64,000 nucleotides of DNA from Chitinophaga sp. 180180018-3 (lineage in GTDB: Bacteria > Bacteroidota > Bacteroidia > Chitinophagales > Chitinophagaceae). This document shows positions 1-8,378 of the stretch, in pieces. The number at the start of each line of letters is the position of its first letter. Positions within the stretch are counted from its first letter, which is position 1. Location of the stretch: positions 1,364,001-1,428,000 of the forward strand of contig NZ_CP140772.1 of NCBI RefSeq assembly GCF_037893185.1, read 5' to 3'. Both the position numbers and the translations under genes were made by a program. The notes under the pieces were generated by a model. The model was not told the origin of the DNA. It ran no database searches and saw only the letters and a program-made list of their open reading frames with translations.

Positions 1-1
1 C

Positions 2-949
2 TATTACGAACGCTTTGCCCGTGGCGGATTCGGGCTGATCATTTCGGAAGGCCTGTACACCGATCAATTGTTCAGCCAGGCCTATCCGCACCAGCCGGGA
101 ATAGTGACTGATGCTCAGATAAACGGCTGGCGCCGGCTGAACGAAATCGTAAACACCCATGGCAGTATTTTCATCGCGCAACTAATGCATGCCGGCGCGC
201 TATCGCAGCACCTTACGCACACCGCTGCACCTTCTGCCGTACAGCCCATGGGGCAAAAACTGAAGTCCTATGGCGGAGGCGATGGCGCTTTCCCTTTGCC
301 GGCTGCCATGAGCCCCGAAGATATCGCCCACGCGGTGGCAGGATACGTCCATGCCGCCCGGAATGCGATGCTGGCGGGTTTCAAAGGAGTAGAGATACAT
401 GCAGCCAACGGCTACCTGCCCGATCAGTTCCTGACGCCTTATACCAACCTGCGAACGGATCAATACGGCGGTACTGTTCCCAATCGCATGCGCTTTATTG
501 CAGAGATTATCGCGGCGGTGAGGAAAGAGGTGCCTGCAGGGTTTATCGTAGGACTACGCATTTCCGAAGGAAAGGTCAATAACTTTTCTTACCGCTGGCC
601 CGGTGGTGCTGATACTGCCCGTGCTGTATTAACAGAAGTGCAGAAAGTAAGCCCGGATTATGTACACGTTTCTGCTGAAGGCGGAAGTTGGGCTACCACC
701 GGTTTTTATGATTCAGGGGAGTCACTGACGGGAATGACTAAACGTATTGTGGACGTGCCTGTTATTGCTAATGGTGGACTGGAAGATACTGCCGTTGCGG
801 GCCGGGTATTGGAAGAAGGCCATGCCGACTTTATTTCGCTGGGAAAAGGAGCGCTGGCCAACCCCGATTGGCCACATAAGGTACGGAGCGGGCAGGCATT
901 GCTGCCTTTTGATCGTTCTATGGCTGTACCTTTTCCTCCATTAAACTAG
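2..949 (+). CDS. NADH:flavin oxidoreductase / Old Yellow Enzyme family, 5' truncated by window edge
   Basis: The frame is open from base 2 and reads YYERFARGGFGLIISEG, an internal part of the FMN-binding TIM barrel, so the true start lies outside the window. Family hallmarks follow: FIAQLMHAG, GVEIHAANGYLPDQFLTP with NLRTDQYGG, and near the C-terminus VIANGG and DFISLGKGALANPDWP. Enzymes of this family use FMN and NAD(P)H to reduce activated alkenes; the substrate cannot be told from sequence. The stop overlaps the stop of the convergent MFS gene by 4 bp with no terminator between. A TTG at 68 is not the real start because homologous sequence continues upstream of it. Confidence 0.9.
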   Translation, partial: YYERFARGGFGLIISEGLYTDQLFSQAYPHQPGIVTDAQINGWRRLNEIVNTHGSIFIAQLMHAGALSQHLTHTAAPSAVQPMGQKLKSYGGGDGAFPLPAAMSPEDIAHAVAGYVHAARNAMLAGFKGVEIHAANGYLPDQFLTPYTNLRTDQYGGTVPNRMRFIAEIIAAVRKEVPAGFIVGLRISEGKVNNFSYRWPGGADTARAVLTEVQKVSPDYVHVSAEGGSWATTGFYDSGESLTGMTKRIVDVPVIANGGLEDTAVAGRVLEEGHADFISLGKGALANPDWPHKVRSGQALLPFDRSMAVPFPPLN

Positions 950-2517
950 CGAGGGCTTTTTTGTGACCGTACAAATATAAAAGTCATGGCACTTCCCAGC
1001 CACCCTAACAGTCCGCACATGGCCATTATCTTCCCATAGGTCCGGATAAAATGCTGATGATATATTTGGGTGACCAGTATCTGCTGACTACCCGGCAGCC
1101 CTTCCGGAACAGCCGCATTACCGAGGTTGGCCGTCTGCGCCATAATAGCAGCTTTCTGCGTAACCGTTAGCGGCAGCTGCTCCAGTGAATGCTGTACAGA
1201 CTCCGAGAAAAATACTACCGCCAGTGCACCAAAGATCGCCACGGCAAATACGCCGGAAATCCTGGTGATGGCATTGTTCACGCCGGAAGCGGTGCCGGAA
1301 AGCTGGCTGCCCACACATCCCATCACGGTGGCGGTAAGTGGCGCTACGGTGATGGTCATGCCCATGCCCAGTACCAGGATACCGGGAAAGAAAGTCGTCC
1401 AGTAGGCGGAAGGACCTTTAGTCTGCTGCACCAGCGACAGCAACAGCATGCCGGTGCCCGCGAGAAAAGGACCAATGATCAGAAACCACCGCGGTCCGTA
1501 CTTATCAGCCATACTGCCCGCCAGCCGGGCCAGGAATACCATCAGCAGCGTGAACGGAAGAAAAGACAGGCCCGACTCCAGCTGACTGTAGCCCTGTACC
1601 TGCACCATGTTCAGCGAAAGAAACAGCATGTTGCCACTAAGGCCGGCATACAGGAAAAAAGTGAGCAGATTGGTACCGGTAAACGTCCGGTTGTTAAAGA
1701 GATATAGTGGCAGCATCGGATGCTGCGTGCGCCGCTCCGTGATAATGAAAGCCGCCAGCAACAACAGTCCTGCGAGGATGCTGCCATAAGCCGGAAGACT
1801 GCTGAAACCGGATACAGGCACCCGCAGGAAGCCAAAAGTCAGCAGTGCCAGTCCGCATACAATAAGCACCGCGCCGGAATAATCCTGCGCCGGCGCATCT
1901 GCAGGCACTTCCTGTTCGGCCACTTTCCACCACAGGCATAAAAGGGCTATAACGCCAATGGGTATATTAATGAAGAAAATGTACCGCCACAAGCCGGCGT
2001 CGGCCAGTGCGCCGCCCAGGACAGGCCCGCCAATAGTCACCAATGTGGTAGCGGACGACCAGGTACCGATCGCTTTGCCTCTTTCCGCTTCATTGATGGC
2101 GGAAGAGATAAGAGACAGGCTGCCAGGGATCATCAGTGCACCGCCGATGCCCTGCAGCATCCGGAAGAGGATCAGCATAGTGACGTTGCCGGCCAATCCA
2201 CAGGCTGCGGAGCCGGCAATGAAAATAAGAATGCCCGTCATGAAAATACGGCGCCGCCCCAGCCGGTCGCCCAGCGTGCCGCCCACCAGGATAAGGGCTG
2301 CCAGCATCAGCATGTAGGCATTCAATACCCAGAATAGTTCCGTGCCGGATGCATGCAGGCTGCGTTGAAGGGAAGGCAGCGCCACGTTCAGCGCGGTGGT
2401 GTCTATGAATGCCATGGCTGAAGCCAGTATGGAGGAAGTGACCACCCATCTGCCCGCTGCGCTGGAGAATGATACAGTCGACATATTACAGCCCGTTTTG
2501 CTTTGCATAACGTTCAT
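946..2517 (-). CDS. DHA2-family MFS drug:H+ exporter (EmrB/QacA type, about 14 TM)
   Basis: The protein is about 520 residues, highly hydrophobic, with the MFS motif A GTLGDRLGRRRIFMTG after TM2 and the DHA2 start TALNVALPSLQRSL in TM1. Length and the long second half fit a 14-TM antiporter exporting drugs or dyes across the inner membrane by proton exchange. Possible starts are GTG 2535, ATG 2517, ATG 2508 and ATG 2484; the residues before 2484 are polar and weakly supported, and 2484 leaves a normal short N-terminus. A partial promoter box AACATTTG on the minus strand (2524-2531) would favour the shorter starts. No regulator gene sits beside it. Substrate unknown. Confidence 0.9.
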   Translation of the reverse strand: MNVMQSKTGCNMSTVSFSSAAGRWVVTSSILASAMAFIDTTALNVALPSLQRSLHASGTELFWVLNAYMLMLAALILVGGTLGDRLGRRRIFMTGILIFIAGSAACGLAGNVTMLILFRMLQGIGGALMIPGSLSLISSAINEAERGKAIGTWSSATTLVTIGGPVLGGALADAGLWRYIFFINIPIGVIALLCLWWKVAEQEVPADAPAQDYSGAVLIVCGLALLTFGFLRVPVSGFSSLPAYGSILAGLLLLAAFIITERRTQHPMLPLYLFNNRTFTGTNLLTFFLYAGLSGNMLFLSLNMVQVQGYSQLESGLSFLPFTLLMVFLARLAGSMADKYGPRWFLIIGPFLAGTGMLLLSLVQQTKGPSAYWTTFFPGILVLGMGMTITVAPLTATVMGCVGSQLSGTASGVNNAITRISGVFAVAIFGALAVVFFSESVQHSLEQLPLTVTQKAAIMAQTANLGNAAVPEGLPGSQQILVTQIYHQHFIRTYGKIMAMCGLLGWLGSAMTFIFVRSQKSPR

Positions 2518-2598
2518 TTGCTCCAAATGTTCCACAAAACATCTAACGGATTTTTAGCGATCTCCACTGTAAGAAGCACACCGAACTCTATAAGGTAG

Positions 2599-2677
2599 TG
2601 GTACTGTATCAGCTATCGCCACTTCACAGCAGAGGAGACACTAACCGGAATGGCTAAACGTATATTGTGCAACCATA
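2599..2677 (+). pseudogene. Relic fragment of an Old Yellow Enzyme gene
   Basis: In the gap between the exporter and the next gene, the plus strand can be read as ETLTGMAKRIL (within 2633-2668). This matches ESLTGMTKRIV in the intact oxidoreductase at about 717-755, and the DNA is also similar (ggaatgGctaaacgtat versus ggaatgActaaacgtat). There is no start codon, and a stop lies just upstream in frame. It looks like the end of a decayed paralogue left by duplication or rearrangement. Confidence 0.5.
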
Positions 2678-2695
2678 TCTTTTCCACCATCTTAC

Positions 2696-2723
2696 AAAAA
2701 AGGGCCGGAATCCCGGCCCTTTT
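2696..2723 (-). terminator. Intrinsic terminator of the Gfo/Idh/MocA gene
   Basis: AAAAGGGCCGG at 2698-2708 pairs perfectly with CCGGCCCTTTT at 2713-2723 across a 4-base loop. On the minus strand the hairpin is followed by a T-run, directly after the stop codon of the gene ending at 2726. Confidence 0.85.
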
Positions 2724-2725
2724 CA

Positions 2726-4156
2726 TTATACTTTATAATACTGCTCCCAGCCTTTCCGCGGCGGAGGTCCCACCAGCAGCTCGTTGGCATGTTTGTTATT
2801 AGTAATGATCTTTTTCGTACGGTCAAATTCCAGTTTGGAACCCGTCCACTGCGCCAGCACCCCAAGGCAGAATACCTGGCTGAGCGGACCTGCAATCGCA
2901 AATGGAGACCGGGTTTGTTCTTCCCCTTTACAGGCCAGCAGGAAATTTTTGAAGTGGTTAGACGGACTAGGCGGTACTACCGGTAATTTACCGGCCATTT
3001 CCCTGGCTTTTTCCTCCGGAATGATCGAGAGGGTACTGCCATGCGAACCGCCCTTAAACGTGAGCTCTTTGCTGTAAATGATCTTCCCCGGATTCAGCTT
3101 GGCCGGTGCAATGGCGCCATTGCTCGGAGGGGGTATATTCGGATCCAGCCCGGATACGCCATAGCCTTTAGGGATAGGCGGCAGATTGTCGACCCCGTCG
3201 TACCACGTTACATCCAATGCCGGCATGTTGCCCCGTTTCGGGAATCTGAATGCCAGCGTAGACGACATCGGATAAAAGAAATCATTATGCCCGGTCAGCT
3301 TCACGGGTTCCACTTCATAAGGAAGCCCCAGATCCAGGAATTGATGCGCGGTGTCGAGGATATGCGCGCCCCAGTCGCCCAGCGCTCCCATACCGAAATC
3401 GAACCAGCATCGCCACTGGCCGTTCACGAAATCTTTATTGTAAGAATGCCCCTGTGTAGTGGTTTGCCATACATCCCAGCTCAGTGTAGCCGGAACCGGT
3501 TCTGCCGGCGGAAACGCCGTGATGTTCGGATTCCACCCGTGCCAGCGCCTGGGTGAGTTCATATGCGCCGTGATGGCCGTCACATCTTTGATAATACCGG
3601 CATCCACCCATGCTTTGAACTGGAAATAGTTGGCTTCGGAATGCCCCTGGTTGCCCATCTGGGTAACTACCTTGTCGTATTTCCGCGCAGCTTTCATCAT
3701 CAGCTCTACTTCGTTGAAAGTACGCGCCATCGGTTTTTCTACGTATACATGTTTGCCCAGTGCCATCGCCATCATCGTAATGGGAAAATGTGAGAAGTCG
3801 GGCACACCAATAGAAACGGCATCTATCTGGTTGGCCATTTTATCGAACATCTGGCGGAAGTCCTGAAACCGCGGCACATTCGGGAACTGCTTCAGCGTTT
3901 CTTGGGTATGCGGTGCGCCCATGTCTACATCACAAAGCGCCACGATGTTAGCCAGACCGGTTTTATACAATGCCTGGATAATTTCGCCGCCCCGGTTACC
4001 AATACCTATACAGGCCAGGTTCACTTTTTCATTAGGCCCCAGTTTACGTGGCAGCGGCCTTGCTGCCGCCATCAGCAGGCCTGGTGTAGCCGTGGCCAGT
4101 GAGGCCAACGCTGCCTGTTTCAGAAAGTTTCTTCTGGAAAATTTACTATAGCTCAT
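2726..4156 (-). CDS. Gfo/Idh/MocA family oxidoreductase with twin-arginine signal
   Basis: The 476-residue protein begins with a Tat-type signal (SRRNFLKQAALASL, residues 7-20), so it is probably exported folded with its NAD(P) cofactor. A Rossmann fold follows: CIGIGNRGG around 49-57, acidic CDVD near 75-78, then VEKPMA at 139-144 with the family's conserved Lys. Members oxidise or rearrange sugars and cyclitols, and exported Bacteroidota versions are often glycosidase-like or sugar dehydrogenases; the substrate is not determinable here. It appears monocistronic, with its own terminator and divergent from the SMI1 gene. The start at 4156 places the Tat motif at the usual distance from the N-terminus. 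Confidence 0.9.
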   Translation of the reverse strand: MSYSKFSRRNFLKQAALASLATATPGLLMAAARPLPRKLGPNEKVNLACIGIGNRGGEIIQALYKTGLANIVALCDVDMGAPHTQETLKQFPNVPRFQDFRQMFDKMANQIDAVSIGVPDFSHFPITMMAMALGKHVYVEKPMARTFNEVELMMKAARKYDKVVTQMGNQGHSEANYFQFKAWVDAGIIKDVTAITAHMNSPRRWHGWNPNITAFPPAEPVPATLSWDVWQTTTQGHSYNKDFVNGQWRCWFDFGMGALGDWGAHILDTAHQFLDLGLPYEVEPVKLTGHNDFFYPMSSTLAFRFPKRGNMPALDVTWYDGVDNLPPIPKGYGVSGLDPNIPPPSNGAIAPAKLNPGKIIYSKELTFKGGSHGSTLSIIPEEKAREMAGKLPVVPPSPSNHFKNFLLACKGEEQTRSPFAIAGPLSQVFCLGVLAQWTGSKLEFDRTKKIITNNKHANELLVGPPPRKGWEQYYKV

Positions 4157-4210
4157 CCCGTTGTGTTATTTGTCTCCCTAAAATATTCAAAAAAAATTAC
4201 CAATTCAGAT

Positions 4211-4243
4211 TTTGTTGCAGCGCAATATCTCTGCTTATCTTTG
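4211..4243 (+). promoter_or_regulatory. Bacteroidota-type sigma promoter for the SMI1/KNR4 gene
   Basis: TTTG at 4211-4214 and TATCTTTG at 4236-4243 match the -33 TTTG and -7 TAnnTTTG boxes, 21 bp apart. The start codon follows 19 bp downstream. Confidence 0.65.
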
Positions 4244-4262
4244 AACGGTTATCAGCTAAAGC

Positions 4263-5621
4263 ATGGAACAGTTCACGGAACAGATAAGAAGGATCAGTAT
4301 TAAACTGCGTGAGGCAGGGAAGGCAGATCGTAAATTCAAAGTCTTCGGAGCAGACAAACACAAATATAAATTGTATAAACCGCTCAAACCTATACAGGTA
4401 GCGGAATTCGAAGCTCAATACGAGATTACCCTGCCGGAAAGTTTTAAGGCATTTCTGTTGTACATCGGCAACGGTGGCCCTTCTTATATGGAATCGGCTG
4501 CAGGCCCGTTCTATGGCATTTATCCGCTGGGGAATAATGTAGATGAACTGACCGGTACACCCAAACAACATCTCAAACTCCCGGTGGCGATCTTTCCGGG
4601 CATGAATGGCGACGATTGGAAAGCACTCACAAAAGATATCGACGAATGCGCGGACGATATTTCCGATGAAGACTTTGAAACATTGCTGGGCCATGTATAT
4701 GGCGGCATTCTGCCGCTGGGTTCCCAGGGTTGTTCATATCTGCATGCCCTCCTCCTCAATGGCCCGCACGCTGGTAAAGTGGTGAATGTTGATATCGACA
4801 GGCAGAAACCCGTGTTCACCTATGAAGCTAATTTCCTTGATTGGTACGAGCGATGGCTCGATGAAGTGATCTCCGGTGACCTGCGCCAGGACAGCGCTTC
4901 CTGGTTTGGTTATTCTATGGGTGGTACAGCCGGTAGCCTGGTGGAAAAATTTTACCACTTCACTAATCCGGATGAAAAAGAAGCCTGCCTGGATGGCCTT
5001 GTGCGGAAACACCAACTGGAACCAGCGGTGTTGCAAATAGTGGAAAAAGAATGCAGGGAAGGAGAGGAGCGCTATCGGAAATTATGGCTGCAGATCCTTA
5101 CGAAGGCAGACTATGCCCGTGCAAAACCTTACCTCGCAGCCTATGCAGATACTGATCTGCTGGCTGTTTTCAGCTTCGTGTACTGGTATGCTAAAAAACA
5201 TGGTGCCGACTGGTACCAGACGATCGTGCAACATATCCACCGCATTAATGACGCAGAAACATTCCGTTTTTGTACTTACCTGTTAAGGGAGATGAGGGCT
5301 GGCTACGGTGAGCTCATTGCGCCATTCACGCAGCATCCCGTTGCAGACATCAGGGTAACTGCTTTTTATACCTTAGGTCAGCTGCCCCAAAAAATACAAT
5401 ACCTCGATCTGTTTATCGCCGGTCTGAACGATGAAGCTACAAAGGTGGTACGCACGACGCTACAGGCACTGGACGGTGTCAATAGTAAGGGCCTGTTACT
5501 GCCCTATAAAAGCCTGCTGGAGAGGTTTCCGGTGGAGCAGGATTATATCCTTTCTAACCTGCATCAACAGTTGCGCAAAATGAATATCACTGCAGCGGAA
5601 TTGCGTAAAATGGAAGGCTGA
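4263..5621 (+). CDS. SMI1/KNR4 (SUKH) domain protein with HEAT-like C-terminal half
   Basis: Residues about 35-200 show the SMI1/KNR4 pattern: ITLPESFKAFLLYIGNGG, then YGIYPLG and GILPLGSQGCSYLHALLLNGPHAG. The remaining 250 residues look all-helical and carry a HEAT-like stretch (VADIRVTAFYTLGQLP, then ATKVVRTTLQALDG). SUKH proteins are often immunity proteins against polymorphic toxins, but stand-alone copies also occur and no toxin gene is adjacent. It is cytosolic by prediction, with no signal peptide. A well-formed promoter precedes it. Function therefore remains open. Confidence 0.8.
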   Translation: MEQFTEQIRRISIKLREAGKADRKFKVFGADKHKYKLYKPLKPIQVAEFEAQYEITLPESFKAFLLYIGNGGPSYMESAAGPFYGIYPLGNNVDELTGTPKQHLKLPVAIFPGMNGDDWKALTKDIDECADDISDEDFETLLGHVYGGILPLGSQGCSYLHALLLNGPHAGKVVNVDIDRQKPVFTYEANFLDWYERWLDEVISGDLRQDSASWFGYSMGGTAGSLVEKFYHFTNPDEKEACLDGLVRKHQLEPAVLQIVEKECREGEERYRKLWLQILTKADYARAKPYLAAYADTDLLAVFSFVYWYAKKHGADWYQTIVQHIHRINDAETFRFCTYLLREMRAGYGELIAPFTQHPVADIRVTAFYTLGQLPQKIQYLDLFIAGLNDEATKVVRTTLQALDGVNSKGLLLPYKSLLERFPVEQDYILSNLHQQLRKMNITAAELRKMEG

Positions 5622-5649
5622 CAACGCCAGCTAAATGCGCCAAATAGCT

Positions 5650-5657
5650 TAAATTTG
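5650..5657 (+). promoter_or_regulatory. -7 box for the AidB-like gene
   Basis: TAAATTTG at 5650-5657 fits TAnnTTTG exactly, 20 bp before the ATG at 5678. No clear TTTG is seen at -33, so support is partial. Confidence 0.4.
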
Positions 5658-5677
5658 GAGAGCATAAATCACAGGTT

Positions 5678-7336
5678 ATGGATACCGTTGTTCCCGATTT
5701 TCTCAAATCTGTTAACCAGGTTCCCGTACTGGAAGATTTTAATTCCTTTACAGCCAATGAAGTGCTGCAACACACTGTAAATGCTTATGGCGGCAGCTGG
5801 ATAAATGACGAGGCCGCTGCATTCGGCAAACTCATGGGCAGCCACAGAATGTTGGAGGCTGGTTTTCTGGCCAACAGGCAGCTACCGGTGCTGAAAACAC
5901 ACGATCGCTTTGGCAGCCGCCTCGATGTGGTGGAGTTCCATCCTGCCTATCACCAGATGATGGAGGTAGCCATCAGGCATCATGTGCATTCCATCGCCTG
6001 GACCTCCGAAAACACCGGTGCTTACCTGGCGCACAGCGTATTGTCTTACCTGAAACAGCAGATAGATGAAGGTACCAGCTGTCCGCTTACGATGACCTTT
6101 GCCGTAGTTCCTTCCCTTAAAATAGAGCCGGACCTCGCACAGGAATGGCTCCCCCTGGTGCTTTCCGGCGAATACGACGAACGGCATATTCCCTACTTCG
6201 CCAAGAAAGGCGTTACATTCGGCATGGCCATGACAGAACCGCAGGGCGGCAGCGACGTGCGGGCGAATACCACGTTCGCTAAACCTGCCGGCAATGGCAT
6301 CTACCGGATCACAGGCCGGAAATGGTTCTGCAGCGCCCCCATGAGCGATGCTTTTCTTGTGTTGGCGCAAACGGGAAAAGGAATGAGTTGTTTTTTGGTA
6401 CCGCGCTTTACACCCGAAGGGGAAAAGAATAAAATTTATTTCCAGCGACTGAAAGATAAGCTGGGCAACAAATCCAACGCCTCTGCTGAAGTGGAGTTCC
6501 ACGACGCCTGGGGTCGCATCATCGGAGAAGAGGGCAGGGGCATCGTCAATATCATGGAAATGGTACGCCATACCCGCCTCGATTGTGCCGTAGGATCCGC
6601 CGCTACTATGCAAAGGGCGCTGGCAGAAGCGGTGCATCACTGTCATCACCGCAGCGTATTCGGGAAAAAGCTGATCGATCAGCCGTTGATGAGAAATGTG
6701 CTGGCGGATCTTTGCCTGGAGTCCGAAGCAGCCACCACCCTGGCGATGCGCCTGGCGAAAGGATTCGATGATGCGCTGTTTGATGAAGAGGCGATGCACT
6801 TCACCCGCATTGCCACCGCCGTGGGCAAGTTCTGGAATACCAAAAGAGCCGTGCTCGTGCTGGGAGAAGCGCTGGAATGCATCGGCGGCAACGGGTACGT
6901 GGAAGAATCCATTATGCCCCGTCTGTACCGCGATGTACCCGTGAACGCCATCTGGGAAGGCTCCGGCAATGTACAGGCATTGGATGTGCTGCGCGCTATG
7001 CAGAAAGAACCCGCCAGCCTCGAAGCCCTCATGAATTATTTCAGGAAAGCCAAAGGACTCGATACTACACTCGATCAGCACCTCGGCCACCTGAAACAAC
7101 TGCTGGCCGATCCGGCCGATCACGAGTTCAAAGCCCGTATCATCGTCGAAAAAATTGCACTGGCAATGCAGGCTACAGAGCTGATGTATCACGCTCCAGC
7201 TGCCGTAGCCGCACTGTTCTGCAGTTCCAGACTCGCTGCGAACCGGAACACCACCTGGGGCACACTGGAAAACAGCGCAGCACTGGAAGAAGTGATCAAT
7301 CGCACTTATTGTACCTCAAAAGAGAAATGTTATTGA
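5678..7336 (+). CDS. aidB: AidB-like acyl-CoA dehydrogenase family flavoprotein
   Basis: At 552 residues this matches the long AidB branch rather than the roughly 380-residue fatty-acid dehydrogenases. It shows the flavin-site stretch AMTEPQGGSDVRANTT (184-199), KWFCSAPMSDAFLVLAQ, LGNKSNASAEVEFHDA and the C-terminal ECIGGNGYVEESIMPRLYRD with NAIWEGSGNV. E. coli AidB is a DNA-binding flavoprotein of the adaptive response to alkylation; whether this copy protects DNA or oxidises a substrate cannot be told. No ada or alkB gene is present nearby. It appears monocistronic. A 436-codon open frame on the opposite strand is a shadow. Confidence 0.85.
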   Translation: MDTVVPDFLKSVNQVPVLEDFNSFTANEVLQHTVNAYGGSWINDEAAAFGKLMGSHRMLEAGFLANRQLPVLKTHDRFGSRLDVVEFHPAYHQMMEVAIRHHVHSIAWTSENTGAYLAHSVLSYLKQQIDEGTSCPLTMTFAVVPSLKIEPDLAQEWLPLVLSGEYDERHIPYFAKKGVTFGMAMTEPQGGSDVRANTTFAKPAGNGIYRITGRKWFCSAPMSDAFLVLAQTGKGMSCFLVPRFTPEGEKNKIYFQRLKDKLGNKSNASAEVEFHDAWGRIIGEEGRGIVNIMEMVRHTRLDCAVGSAATMQRALAEAVHHCHHRSVFGKKLIDQPLMRNVLADLCLESEAATTLAMRLAKGFDDALFDEEAMHFTRIATAVGKFWNTKRAVLVLGEALECIGGNGYVEESIMPRLYRDVPVNAIWEGSGNVQALDVLRAMQKEPASLEALMNYFRKAKGLDTTLDQHLGHLKQLLADPADHEFKARIIVEKIALAMQATELMYHAPAAVAALFCSSRLAANRNTTWGTLENSAALEEVINRTYCTSKEKCY

Positions 7337-7381
7337 ATTCAATGTTTCTTTTTTATCTTTTGAGGAACATTTACCCTGCTC

Positions 7382-8290
7382 ATGAGAAATTGTTACCTTT
7401 TTATCCTCCTGTTACTGCCAGCTGTTGTATTTGCCCAAAACAGAAAACCCGACCGCAAGCTGCAGGAAGCCCTGCAACAGATCGTTAGCAATTTTCATGG
7501 CACCGCCGGCGTATATGTACAAAACCTGAAAACCGGCCAGTGGGCCGCCGTGAATGCGGATACTATTTTTCCTACTGCCAGTATAGTAAAGATACCTTTG
7601 CTGGTAGGATTGTTTAGCAAGATAGATAAAGGCGAATTGGGCTACCATCAAACGCTCATATACAGAGATTCCGCTAAATACGGCGGATCCGGGCTGATGC
7701 AGTTTTTCAAAGACAGCTCCGCCACAGAAGTAAGCATACTGGCCGCTTTGATGATGGCCTACAGCGATAATACCACTTCGCTCTGGAACCAGGCACTCGC
7801 CGGAGGCGGCGCTGAAGTGAACAAACTGCTGGAACAATACGGCCTGAAAGATACCCGCGTCAATTCCCGCACTCCCGGCCGGGAGGAAAACCGTAAGGTA
7901 TTCGGCTGGGGACAAACCACGCCCCGCGAAATGGCCACCCTGCTTGCTAAGATCCACGCCGGCGAAGTGATCAGTCGCCCCGCCAGCGAACGGATGTACC
8001 GCCTCATGACGAAAGGCTACTACGATGAACAGGCCCTGACACAGATTCCGCCTTTTATACAGGCTGCCGCCAAAACCGGCTCTGTAGACGAGTCCCGCTC
8101 GGAAGTAGTGTTGGTGAACGCTCCGCATGGCGACTATGTGTTCTATGTGGGCACCAAAAATATCAAAGACCAGCGCTGGGAACCCGATAATGAAGCCGTT
8201 GAAATGATCCGTACTGTTTCCGCCCTGTTATGGAAACGTTTTGAACCCAAAAGTGACTGGACGCCGGTATTCCGTAAAGATAAATTCTGA
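7382..8290 (+). CDS. Class A serine beta-lactamase
   Basis: The 302-residue protein has a signal peptide (cleavage after about residue 19, VVFA/QN) and the class A set in order: S67-I-V-K70 (SxxK), S128-D-N130, the omega-loop region TPGREEN with a Glu candidate at 168 or 169, TTPREM, and K231-T-G233. These support a working periplasmic penicillinase or cephalosporinase. Spectrum cannot be read from sequence. It lies 45 bp after the AidB-like gene, and TATCTTTTG at 7354-7362 is a near-match to a -7 box, so it may have its own promoter. There is no ampR/blaI-like regulator. The gene looks native to its surroundings. Confidence 0.9.
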   Translation: MRNCYLFILLLLPAVVFAQNRKPDRKLQEALQQIVSNFHGTAGVYVQNLKTGQWAAVNADTIFPTASIVKIPLLVGLFSKIDKGELGYHQTLIYRDSAKYGGSGLMQFFKDSSATEVSILAALMMAYSDNTTSLWNQALAGGGAEVNKLLEQYGLKDTRVNSRTPGREENRKVFGWGQTTPREMATLLAKIHAGEVISRPASERMYRLMTKGYYDEQALTQIPPFIQAAAKTGSVDESRSEVVLVNAPHGDYVFYVGTKNIKDQRWEPDNEAVEMIRTVSALLWKRFEPKSDWTPVFRKDKF

Positions 8291-8355
8291 GGATCTTTTG
8301 GACACCGGAAACCGTCCACATGTCAAATATCTTTTTCCATACTTCGCCGGGACGA

Positions 8356-8363
8356 TAGGTTTG
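8356..8363 (+). promoter_or_regulatory. -7 box for the acyltransferase gene
   Basis: TAGGTTTG matches TAnnTTTG exactly, 15 bp before the ATG at 8379. No convincing -33 TTTG is at the right distance. Confidence 0.35.
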
Positions 8364-8378
8364 TGAAAAATTCATCTC

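Noticed and set aside
5882..7192. 436-codon open frame antisense to the AidB-like gene
   Set aside because: It lies fully inside a well-supported gene on the other strand, contains no recognisable domain and reflects the GC pattern of the real frame.
7382..8290. Recently acquired resistance gene
   Set aside because: No integrase, transposase, repeats or composition shift flank the class A beta-lactamase; it looks like a resident chromosomal gene.
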